Shown piece by piece: positions 1 through 6,073 of a DNA stretch of 7,061 nt (the stretch's first letter is position 1; every line of letters begins with the position of its first letter). The position numbers and the translations under genes are program-made. The notes under the pieces are model-generated. The model saw nothing but the letters and a program-made list of their open reading frames with translations. It had not been told where the DNA came from and searched no databases. Source of the stretch: HGM11416 sp964532155 (lineage in GTDB: Bacteria > Bacillota > Clostridia > Christensenellales > Borkfalkiaceae); the NCBI GenBank assembly GCA_964532155.1, contig CAZHGN010000060.1:1-7061 (forward strand). The letters run 5' to 3'.

Positions 1-23
1 CGTAGCGCAATTTAAGCCTATAT

Positions 24-45
24 TAAAGCACTAAATCTTGCTTTA
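24..45 (-). terminator. Weak hairpin at the end of the ABC operon
   Basis: TAAAGCA (24-30) and TGCTTTA (39-45) form a 7-bp stem with an 8-base loop overlapping the stop codon of the 634-residue subunit. The minus-strand tail after it is TTAATATAGG, a poor U-tract, and the window ends soon after, so a stronger terminator may lie outside. Confidence 0.3.
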
Positions 46-1947
46 TTCGAGTTCGAATGCGCCGGTATAAAGTTGGTAATATTTGCCGTGCTGAGCGATA
101 AGGTCGTCGTGCGAGCCGCGCTCTATTATAACGCCGTGATCGAGAACCATAATGACGTCGGAGTTTTGAACGGTGGAAAGTCTGTGTGCGATAATAAACA
201 CCGTGCGCCCTTCCATAAGTCTATCCGTGCCCTGCTGAACGAGGAGTTCGGTACGCGTATCGATTGATGACGTAGCCTCGTCCATTATCATAACGGGCGC
301 GTCGGCGACAGCCGCTCTTGCGATGGACAAAAGCTGTCTTTGCCCTTGCGAAAGGTTTGCGCCGTCAGCGGTGAGCATAGTGTTATAGCCCTCGGGCAAG
401 CGCGTAATGAAATCGTGCGCGTTGGCGAGCTTTGCCGCCGCGATACATTCGTCGTCGGTCGCGTCAAGCCTGCCGTAGCGAATATTATCCATGACGGTCC
501 CCGTAAACAAGTTAGTATCTTGCAAAACGATACCGAGCGAACGACGGAGGTCGTCCTTTTTTATCTTATTGATATTAATGCCGTCGTAACGGATTTTGCC
601 GTCGGCAATATCGTAAAATCTGTTTATAAGATTGGTTATCGTAGTTTTCCCTGCACCGGTTGCGCCGACGAACGCCACCTTTTGCCCCGGTCGCGCGTAA
701 AGCGAAACGTTATGCAATACGATTTTATCCTCGCTATAACCGAAATCCACGTCGTCAAACACGATATCGCCCTTAAGTTCGGTAAAAGTAACCGTACCGT
801 CCGCCTTATGCGGATGTTTCCAAGCCCATACGCCGGTACGCTCTTGACTTTCGGTAATCACTCCGTTTTCGTCGATCTTGGCGTTAACCAAGGTAACGTA
901 GCCGTCGTCGCGCTCGGGCGTGGAGTCTATTATTTCAAAAATACGCTCGGCGCCGGCAAGACCGATAAACACCGAATTTATTTGCTGAGTTACGTTGGAA
1001 ACGCTTTGAGTGAAGTTCCTGCTCATCGGCAAGAACGCGACGATTACGGAAAGGTCGAGCACCGTTCCGCCAAGCGAAAAGGTTTTCATCCAAGAAGGGA
1101 GATTGACTACGGCAAGCACCGTGCCCACTATTGCAAGCACTACGTACAGAAGATGTCCGAGGTTGTTCATCATCGGGCCCAAAACGTTGGCGAAAGTATG
1201 CGCCTTCGTAGCGTCGTTAACAAGTTCCGCGTTTACCGCGTCGAACTGTTTTGCCGACTCTTCCTCGTGCGTGAATACCTTAATTACCTTTTGACCGTGC
1301 ATGCTCTCTTCAACAAAGCCCTCGCACTTACCGAGCGACTGCTGTTGGCGCACGAAATATTTTGCCGAATTGCCGCCTACTTTTTTCACGATAATCGACA
1401 TAAATACGACGAATACGGCAACGACGAGAGTAAGCCAAATGCTGTATAATAACATCGTAACGACGAGAACGGTAAGCGTTATGCTCGTTTGAACGATAGA
1501 AATAAGGCTTTCGGAAACGAGTTGGCGAAGGGCGTCTACGTCGTTCGTGTAAACGCTCATTATATCGCCGTGAGTATGCGTATCGAAAAACTTAATGGGC
1601 AGATTTTGCATTCGATTAAACAAGGCGTTACGAGTATCTCGTAAAAAGCCCTGAGTAACCCTTGCCATTAATAGCGCTCTTACAAGGTTGGCTATTACCG
1701 CCGAAAAAACGACCGCTACGACTACCGTGACAACCTTTAAGAAAGCCTGATAATCTTGGTTCGTTATGGTTGTCGTAATATTCTTAAGGAAAATACCTGC
1801 AGCGGCAGAACCTACTGCCGAAATCGCAACGCAAACGGCGACGATGGCAAGCTGCCATTTATATGTTTTGAACAACTGTTTTAAAAGTCTGGGGAGCACG
1901 CCCTTGGAAACCTTAGGCTTCGGCCCCTTAAATCCCGGTCCCGGCAT
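43..1947 (-). CDS. ABC exporter half-transporter, catalytic-site subunit (TM288-like), 634 aa
   Basis: Second half of a heterodimeric type IV ABC exporter that would pump a hydrophobic compound, drug or peptide out across the membrane. A six-helix membrane domain spans about residues 33-310. The nucleotide-binding domain (about 395-630) has Walker A GATGAGKT (428-435), Q-loop Q476, signature LSQGQ (532-536), Walker B MIMDE with catalytic Glu557, D-loop SSID and switch His588. Walker B, Glu and His are intact while the signature has Gln for the usual first Gly, the pattern of the TM288/BmrD-type partner. About 40 extra residues (351-392, containing TGVWAWKHPHKADGT) lie between the two domains. 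The ATG overlaps the TAA of the upstream subunit by one base (TAATG) and is preceded by GGGGGTG at 1955-1961, 7 bases away, so the start is well supported and translation is probably coupled. It is the last gene of the MarR-ABC-ABC operon. Substrate unknown. Confidence 0.96.
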   Translation of the reverse strand: MPGPGFKGPKPKVSKGVLPRLLKQLFKTYKWQLAIVAVCVAISAVGSAAAGIFLKNITTTITNQDYQAFLKVVTVVVAVVFSAVIANLVRALLMARVTQGFLRDTRNALFNRMQNLPIKFFDTHTHGDIMSVYTNDVDALRQLVSESLISIVQTSITLTVLVVTMLLYSIWLTLVVAVFVVFMSIIVKKVGGNSAKYFVRQQQSLGKCEGFVEESMHGQKVIKVFTHEEESAKQFDAVNAELVNDATKAHTFANVLGPMMNNLGHLLYVVLAIVGTVLAVVNLPSWMKTFSLGGTVLDLSVIVAFLPMSRNFTQSVSNVTQQINSVFIGLAGAERIFEIIDSTPERDDGYVTLVNAKIDENGVITESQERTGVWAWKHPHKADGTVTFTELKGDIVFDDVDFGYSEDKIVLHNVSLYARPGQKVAFVGATGAGKTTITNLINRFYDIADGKIRYDGININKIKKDDLRRSLGIVLQDTNLFTGTVMDNIRYGRLDATDDECIAAAKLANAHDFITRLPEGYNTMLTADGANLSQGQRQLLSIARAAVADAPVMIMDEATSSIDTRTELLVQQGTDRLMEGRTVFIIAHRLSTVQNSDVIMVLDHGVIIERGSHDDLIAQHGKYYQLYTGAFELE

Positions 1948-3920
1948 TAGTTTTCACCCCCTTTACCCATTCCGTTCTGCGTTTCGTACACTTCACGGTA
2001 TATGGCGTTTTCGGCAAGCAACTGCTCGTGCGTGCCCATGCCGCTTATTCTGCCACCGTCCATTACGATAATCTTATCGGCGTCCTGAACGGATGCTACG
2101 CGTTGGGCTATTATGATCTTGGTCGTATCGGGAATTTCTTCCGCGAACGCTTTTCTTATAAGTGCGTCGGTGCGCGTATCGACAGCCGACGTCGAGTCGT
2201 CGAGAATGAGTATCGCAGGCTTTTTAAGAAGGGCGCGCGCAATACACAAACGCTGCTTTTGACCGCCGGAAACGTTCGTTCCGCCCTGCTCTATTCTGCT
2301 GTTGTAGCCGTCGGGGAACGAACGTATAAATTCGTCGGCTTGAGCAAGTTTACAAACGCGCTCCACCTCTTCGTCGGGTGCGTTCTTATCGCCCCAGCGT
2401 ATATTTTCGGCTATAGTGCCTGAAAACAGCAAGTTCTTTTGCAAAACGACGGAAACGTTATCCCTAAGCGTTTTTAGGTCGTAATCTTTAACGTTCACGC
2501 CGCCCACCTTGACAGCGCCGCGCGTCGCATCGTAAAGGCGGGGAATGAGGTTTACCAGCGACGTTTTAGACGAACCGGTACTTCCTATAATGCCGACCGT
2601 TTCGCCCGAAGCAATATGAAGATCGATATTGGAAAGCGCGTATTCGTCTGCGGTTTGGCTATATTTAAAGCTGACCGAGTCGAAATCGATCGAACCGTCC
2701 TTGACCTCGAAAACGGGGTTTTCGGGATTGACTATGTCGCTCTTTTCATCCAACACCTCGCAAATACGCTTTGCGGATGCGTAAGCCATAGTTATCATTA
2801 CGAACACCATGGAAAGCATCATAAAGCTCATAAGCGCGGACATCGAATAGGAAACGAGCATTTGCAGTTTGCTTATGATTTCGGCGTGACCGTCTATTAT
2901 GCCGAACTTGCCGCAAATCATAAAGATCGCTATTTGAGTAACGTACATAGCAAACATCATTATCGGCGAGTTGAACGCAAGAATGGATTCGGCTTTAGTG
3001 AAGTCTTTGCGAACCTGCTCGGACGCCTTGCCGAATTTCTTTTTTTCATAGTCCTCGCGAACGTACGCCTTAACTACGCGCATTCCCTTGACGTTTTCTT
3101 GAACGGATTCGTTAAGAGCGTCGTAACGTTTAAAAATGCGGTTAAACATAGGCATGGCAACCGCCATTATCGTTCCCAATCCCACAATTAAGAGCGGTAC
3201 GACGATTGCGTAAATCGTAGTCATCGAATTGAACTGCTCCGGTCCGATAGAAGCAAACGCGTTTAGCGAAAAGGTAAACGAACAAACCATCATAAGCGGC
3301 GCTCTTACACCCATTCTTATAATGGTCATAAAGGCGTTTTGCACGTTGGTAACGTCTGTCGTCAATCTCGTAACGAGACTGGATGACGAAAACTTGTCTA
3401 TATTTGAAAACGAAAAGTCTTGAACGCTATAATAAAGATCGCGGCGCAAATTGCCGGCAAAACCCGCCGCCGCTTTGGCGCAGAACACGCCCGAAAGCGT
3501 TCCGAACGCAAAGGATAGCAAGCCGCAACCGAAAAGCACGAGTCCGCAAACGACCAAGTAGCCGAAATCGGGAGTCGCCGTAGACAACTCGCAGATCTTA
3601 ATATCGAGCACCGTAAGAGTCCAAGTAGCCGACGTCGGATTGCTTAGTTCGGTAAGATATTCGAGCACCGTTTTAGACATAAGCATCGGCACGACGAGCT
3701 CGAAAATAACCTCGCCGACCATAAACAACGGCGTTAGAATTGCGGGCGTTTTGTACTGCCGCACGCAAGACGCAAGCTTGCCGATAACCGTTTTTTTCAG
3801 GAACTGCGCCAATATTATCACAGCCGCCACTATGAGGACGATTACGAGGGCTATAACGATCATCGTTTCGGCAAAACCGCGCGCCTCGCTTCCTGCCAAA
3901 TTAGTTAAACAAAATGACAT
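1947..3920 (-). CDS. ABC exporter half-transporter, degenerate-site subunit (TM287-like), 657 aa
   Basis: First half of the heterodimeric ABC exporter. The nucleotide-binding domain (about 408-650) has Walker A GSTGSSKT (446-453), Q-loop Q494, canonical signature VSGGQ (550-554) and Walker B LILDD (571-575), where Asp575 replaces the catalytic Glu; Gln606 replaces the switch-loop His (AQR instead of AHR). Known heterodimeric exporters place exactly these changes in the degenerate-site subunit, so its own ATP site should hydrolyse poorly while its signature completes the partner's active site. The Walker A residue before Lys452 is Ser rather than Gly. The membrane domain (about 58-380) is preceded by an additional hydrophobic helix at about 20-41, and the loop after the first core helix (83-120) is longer than usual, which explains the length above the typical 580-620 residues. 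Start chosen at the ATG preceded by AGGAAG (3926-3931). It lies 64 bp after marR and overlaps the next subunit gene. Confidence 0.96.
   Translation of the reverse strand: MSFCLTNLAGSEARGFAETMIVIALVIVLIVAAVIILAQFLKKTVIGKLASCVRQYKTPAILTPLFMVGEVIFELVVPMLMSKTVLEYLTELSNPTSATWTLTVLDIKICELSTATPDFGYLVVCGLVLFGCGLLSFAFGTLSGVFCAKAAAGFAGNLRRDLYYSVQDFSFSNIDKFSSSSLVTRLTTDVTNVQNAFMTIIRMGVRAPLMMVCSFTFSLNAFASIGPEQFNSMTTIYAIVVPLLIVGLGTIMAVAMPMFNRIFKRYDALNESVQENVKGMRVVKAYVREDYEKKKFGKASEQVRKDFTKAESILAFNSPIMMFAMYVTQIAIFMICGKFGIIDGHAEIISKLQMLVSYSMSALMSFMMLSMVFVMITMAYASAKRICEVLDEKSDIVNPENPVFEVKDGSIDFDSVSFKYSQTADEYALSNIDLHIASGETVGIIGSTGSSKTSLVNLIPRLYDATRGAVKVGGVNVKDYDLKTLRDNVSVVLQKNLLFSGTIAENIRWGDKNAPDEEVERVCKLAQADEFIRSFPDGYNSRIEQGGTNVSGGQKQRLCIARALLKKPAILILDDSTSAVDTRTDALIRKAFAEEIPDTTKIIIAQRVASVQDADKIIVMDGGRISGMGTHEQLLAENAIYREVYETQNGMGKGGEN
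1955..1961 (-). promoter_or_regulatory. Ribosome binding site of the second ABC subunit
   Basis: GGGGGTG on the minus strand lies inside the last codons of the upstream subunit gene, seven bases before an ATG that overlaps the upstream stop codon (TAATG). This supports coupled synthesis of the two subunits. Confidence 0.75.
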
Positions 3921-3960
3921 ATTTTCTTCCTATAATAAAAATTTTATTCGTATAAAAGTG

Positions 3961-3976
3961 CGTTAACCGACCTATA
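3961..3976 (+). repeat. CGACCTATA motif, copy 1 (marR-ABC spacer)
   Basis: CGTTAACCGACCTATA, followed by GACCGCC, in the 64-bp spacer between marR and the first ABC gene. It matches the copy at 6892-6907 (opposite strand) at 15 of 16 bases. Confidence 0.5.
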
Positions 3977-3984
3977 GACCGCCA

Positions 3985-4449
3985 TTAGCAGTCGTTCTCG
4001 CGGTCGAGATTTTCGGCGACTCGACAAAGCAATCCGTTCAACGTCTTAAGTTCTTCTTCCGAAAAACCCTGCCCGAGCGTTTGCTCCAAAGCGTTGCGCT
4101 CTTCGTCGAACGTACTTACGTACTGCCGCGCTTTATCTGTCAATACAAGTTTTTTAAGGCGTGCGTCCTGCGGAACGGAAACGCGAACTATCATACCGTT
4201 TCGCTCCATAAGCGACAAAATACTCGAAGCGGTACTGCGCCTCATCGAAAAACGCTTTTCGATATCGCGCTGAAAGACGTCCTCGCCGTCCCTCGTCTTT
4301 AGGTATTTGATAATGTAACCGTGAGTACCCGTGGAGTTGTCAAGCTGATGCCTGCCGGCAGAACAGTCCAACCGCCGCCTAATTCCTATGTGTATTTTCC
4401 TTAAAAGCAAGCCCAATGTCTTCGATTGAAGAACGTCGTCGTCATGCAT
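3985..4449 (-). CDS. MarR-family transcriptional regulator, 154 aa
   Basis: Dimeric winged helix-turn-helix DNA-binding protein, probably a ligand-responsive repressor of its own operon and the two exporter genes behind it. Counted from the ATG, the recognition helix-turn-helix lies at about residues 60-87 (DVFQRDIEKRFSMRRSTAS and following), then the wing with the family-typical basic pattern VPQDARLKKLVLT, then a C-terminal dimerisation helix rich in Glu and Leu. The frame opens 12 bases further upstream at a GTG (4461), but that GTG has no Shine-Dalgarno sequence. The ATG at 4449 has AGGTGG eight bases upstream (4458-4463), so I take the ATG. A consensus promoter and a 16-bp inverted repeat sit directly in front. 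MarR plus two ABC half-transporters is a common arrangement in Clostridia. The inducing ligand cannot be told from the sequence. Confidence 0.94.
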   Translation of the reverse strand: MHDDDVLQSKTLGLLLRKIHIGIRRRLDCSAGRHQLDNSTGTHGYIIKYLKTRDGEDVFQRDIEKRFSMRRSTASSILSLMERNGMIVRVSVPQDARLKKLVLTDKARQYVSTFDEERNALEQTLGQGFSEEELKTLNGLLCRVAENLDRENDC

Positions 4450-4451
4450 AT

Positions 4452-4467
4452 TGTTAGCCACCTAACA
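4452..4467. promoter_or_regulatory. Candidate MarR operator (16-bp inverted repeat)
   Basis: Perfect 6-bp arms around a 4-bp centre: TGTTAG-CCAC-CTAACA on the plus strand. It lies just downstream of the predicted transcription start and covers the marR ribosome binding site. MarR-family operators are typically imperfect palindromes of 16-20 bp, often TTAG-N6-CTAA-like, placed at or near the promoter of the regulator's own operon. Position and symmetry are seen; binding is inferred. Confidence 0.7.
4458..4463 (-). promoter_or_regulatory. Ribosome binding site deciding the marR start
   Basis: AGGTGG on the minus strand ends eight bases before the ATG at 4449 and overlaps the in-frame GTG at 4461, so the GTG cannot be the main start. 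The site is inside the inverted repeat at 4452-4467, so bound repressor would block elongation through it or promoter clearance. Confidence 0.8.
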
Positions 4468-4477
4468 TTTTTTGGTA

Positions 4478-4506
4478 ATTATACTATAGCTAAAAAAGTA
4501 TGTCAA
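4478..4506 (-). promoter_or_regulatory. Sigma-A promoter of the marR-ABC-ABC operon
   Basis: Minus strand reads TTGACA (4506-4501), a 17-base spacer, then TATAAT (4483-4478). Both hexamers match the sigma-A consensus exactly with optimal spacing. The expected transcription start is about 4471, leaving a leader of roughly 22 bases before the marR ATG. The promoter sits in the 73-bp gap after the phosphate-transporter gene, where I see no good terminator, so some read-through from that gene is possible. Confidence 0.93.
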
Positions 4507-4522
4507 TCGTTTTGTTTGCCGT

Positions 4523-5581
4523 TTAGCGATTTTTCGTCACCTTTTTAGACATTGTATTCCGGAACCTTTCACCGCTTGTTTTAGCGTGCGACTTTTTAGG
4601 CTTTTCGCGGCTGTTTATAAGGTTAAAAACGCGCTCGACAAAGGCGCAAAAAGGCTTTAATACGGGGAGAACGACTACCGTCGTTATTACGTTAAAAAAA
4701 GTATGGAAATCGGCTATTGCCTTGCCCGCGTTCGGGAATGAAAAGTAAGGCAATAGGTTGATTTTCTCGCCAAAAAGGCACAGTGGCGGAATAAAAGCAA
4801 GCGCGCCGAAAACGTTAAAAGCAAAATTAAAAAAGGTCGATTTACGCGCTTCGTCGCCCATATCGGTCGAGGCAAAACATACCGGCACGCAACTGCCCGC
4901 GTTCGCACCGAGAATTATCATCGCCGCACGGTCGAACGTTATCAGCCCGGACGCCGAAAGCAAGATTATCATACTCGTCACGGCGGAACTGCTTTGCAGC
5001 GCGGCGGTTACGACTAATCCGTTCAAGAAAAGAACGAGCGGCGAACGTATTTTAAACAGTCCCACGAACCATTCATACCGCGAAAACGCCTCGACCGAAA
5101 CGGACAAGTTCGAAAGCCCGACAAACATAAAACCAAGTCCGATTATACTACCGCCTAATTTTTTCAGTCGAAAACGCCTTTCATCACCGGAAAAAAGTAC
5201 GAGCACGCTGCCTGTAACGAGGGCAATCGAACCTATTATCCCGACATCGAAATCGAACGCCGACGACAGCGAAACAAGCTGCGCCGTAACCGTCGTGCCG
5301 ACATTTGTTCCCATAATCACGGCGCAGCACGAGACGAAATCTATTATCCCCTTTTCCACTAAAGTTACCGCGACGACGTTTACCGCAACGCTGCTTTGCA
5401 ACAGCGCCGTAGGCAATGCGCCGGCAACGACTCCGCCTATCCGAGTTTTAGTTGCAGAGCGAACGAACGTCCCCAATTTACCGCCGAACAAATCCCCGAC
5501 CTCGCGGCTCAGCTTTTTTAGTCCGTATAAAAAAACGCAAACACCGCCCGCAAGCGTTAACAATTCAACCCAAAAATCCAT
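4523..5581 (-). CDS. Na+/phosphate cotransporter (Na/Pi_cotrans) family protein, 352 aa
   Basis: Integral membrane protein of the NptA/YjbB-like Na+-dependent phosphate transporter family (Pfam Na_Pi_cotrans). The two inverted-repeat halves carry the hallmark QSS motifs: TALLQSSVAV around residues 58-67 and TAALQSSSAV around 192-201, each followed by a glycine-rich segment (GTNVGTTVTAQ at 91-101, GANAGSC at 225-231). A further family-like segment, DFHTFFN, is at 291-297. About eight hydrophobic stretches are visible. The protein ends soon after the last one in a basic hydrophilic tail (about 325-352) and lacks the roughly 200-residue PhoU-like domain that many bacterial homologues have. The ATG has AGGT eight bases upstream within ATAGGTCGATTATT, a modest ribosome binding site. 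A separate strong promoter lies between this gene and marR, so it is probably an independent unit. Phosphate is the family substrate; direction and specificity here are inferred. Confidence 0.93.
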   Translation of the reverse strand: MDFWVELLTLAGGVCVFLYGLKKLSREVGDLFGGKLGTFVRSATKTRIGGVVAGALPTALLQSSVAVNVVAVTLVEKGIIDFVSCCAVIMGTNVGTTVTAQLVSLSSAFDFDVGIIGSIALVTGSVLVLFSGDERRFRLKKLGGSIIGLGFMFVGLSNLSVSVEAFSRYEWFVGLFKIRSPLVLFLNGLVVTAALQSSSAVTSMIILLSASGLITFDRAAMIILGANAGSCVPVCFASTDMGDEARKSTFFNFAFNVFGALAFIPPLCLFGEKINLLPYFSFPNAGKAIADFHTFFNVITTVVVLPVLKPFCAFVERVFNLINSREKPKKSHAKTSGERFRNTMSKKVTKNR

Positions 5582-5582
5582 A

Positions 5583-5597
5583 ATAATCGACCTATAG
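5583..5597 (+). repeat. CGACCTATA motif, copy 2 (phosphate-transporter leader)
   Basis: ATAATCGACCTATAG directly in front of the phosphate-transporter ATG. On the coding strand it reads CTATAGGTCGATTAT and supplies the AGGT that serves as ribosome binding site. It shares CGACCTATAG and a following CCG with copy 1. Confidence 0.45.
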
Positions 5598-5639
5598 CCC
5601 GATATTTCGCAATTATTTTTCCGAGCTTTACCTTAAAAT

Positions 5640-5645
5640 ATTATA
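5640..5645 (-). promoter_or_regulatory. Possible -10 box for the phosphate-transporter gene
   Basis: TATAAT on the minus strand, about 58 bases before the ATG. No convincing -35 hexamer is found 16-18 bases upstream, so this is the best available candidate in an AT-rich leader rather than a firm call. Confidence 0.25.
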
Positions 5646-5892
5646 TTAAACTTAGTCGAAAAATATATTATTCTTTATGGTTAAATTGTTCTATATAGTA
5701 CAAATCAATCGTTCCGATTATTATGTTCATAAGGCTATTAGGGCAAAAACTCAGTTTTTATCCGTTACGTCTGATCTCCCTATAATAAACGGCAACAACG
5801 TACCACCGCTCCTATCGTTGCAAAACCCGACTTTGTGAATAATCCGATTACTTACGTTGAAAAAAGCCCTTAAAACTTTGCCGTTTAATACC

Positions 5893-5940
5893 TTATCTTG
5901 CGTTTTATCCGTAATTTCGACAAAAATTATCTTGCGTTTT
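5893..5940. repeat. 14-bp direct repeat, 34 bp apart
   Basis: TTATCTTGCGTTTT occurs at 5893-5906 and again at 5927-5940. An 8-base piece (TTATCTTG) recurs at 6006-6013. The second copy forms one side of a hairpin (CGACAAAA at 5918-5925 with TTTTGTCG at 5937-5944). The 34-bp period is not a multiple of three, so the repeat is not a coding repeat in one frame. Confidence 0.65.
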
Positions 5941-5944
5941 GTCG
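5918..5944. repeat. Perfect 8-bp stem hairpin
   Basis: CGACAAAA (5918-5925) and TTTTGTCG (5937-5944) with an 11-base loop. The 3' side is followed by GAAAAAATAAAAA on the plus strand, so as a terminator it would not work in that direction. Role unknown. Confidence 0.5.
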
Positions 5945-5994
5945 GAAAAAATAAAAATTAGCGCTGTTCGAATAAAAACGGCGCTTTTCTTTTT
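5945..5994. terminator. Terminator-like hairpin usable in both directions
   Basis: Arms 5960-5968 (AGCGCTGTT) and 5977-5985 (AACGGCGCT) form a 9-bp stem with an 8-base loop. Read on the plus strand the only non-standard pair is a G-U and the stem runs into TTTTCTTTTT. Read on the minus strand there is one mismatch and the tail is AATTTTTATTTTTTCC. No plus-strand gene is visible that would need it. It may be a back-up terminator for the lipoprotein transcript or the end of an unseen plus-strand RNA. Confidence 0.65.
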
Positions 5995-6026
5995 GGCAAA
6001 CAGTTTTATCTTGTAATAATCCACGC

Positions 6027-6055
6027 AAAAAATAACTCCCGTAAAAAACGGGAGT
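6027..6055 (-). terminator. Intrinsic terminator of the lipoprotein gene
   Basis: Perfect 8-bp stem ACTCCCGT (6035-6042) and ACGGGAGT (6048-6055) with a five-base loop. On the minus strand it is followed by TATTTTTTGCG. It is about 105 bases downstream of the lipoprotein stop codon. Confidence 0.85.
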
Positions 6056-6073
6056 GTGAGTTTTAATTGTTCG

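Larger units (their letters stand above)
5751..5957 (-). other. Start-less 68-codon open frame, possible gene or element remnant
   Basis: In the gene-free stretch between the lipoprotein and phosphate-transporter genes, one minus-strand frame is open from after a TAA (5960-5958) to a TGA (5753-5751). It contains no ATG and no ribosome binding site, so it is not an ordinary gene. The translation includes TQDKVLNGKVLRAFFNV, SNRIIHKVGF and CNDRSGGTLLPFIIGRSD, which look more protein-like than the random AT-rich translation around it, but I do not recognise the family. It could be the decayed end of a gene, a fragment of a dispersed intergenic element, or chance. The upstream part overlaps the direct repeat at 5893-5940. 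Confidence 0.3.

Noticed and set aside
340..1449. Plus-strand open frame of 369 codons opposite the second ABC gene
   Set aside because: It is the antisense of a strongly conserved ABC transporter frame; the translation has no recognisable domain and no ribosome binding site, and codon bias of the real gene explains the openness.
2616..3191. Plus-strand open frame of 191 codons opposite the first ABC gene
   Set aside because: His/Tyr/Arg-rich translation with no domain, entirely inside the antisense of a well-supported gene.
3934..3948. Near-palindrome AATAAAA-A-TTTTATT in the marR-ABC spacer, as a terminator or second operator
   Set aside because: Consists only of A and T, has no loop or following U-tract suited to termination, and is likely by chance in such sequence.
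4450..4461. GTG start for marR at 4461
   Set aside because: No Shine-Dalgarno sequence precedes it and it overlaps the AGGTGG site that serves the ATG at 4449.
4462..4522. Terminator between the phosphate-transporter gene and marR
   Set aside because: No stable stem followed by a U-tract could be found in this short gap on the minus strand.
4758..5597. Plus-strand open frame of 279 codons opposite the phosphate-transporter gene
   Set aside because: The translation is low-complexity Ser/Thr/Pro/Ile-rich, as expected from the complement of membrane-protein codons; the minus-strand frame carries clear family motifs.
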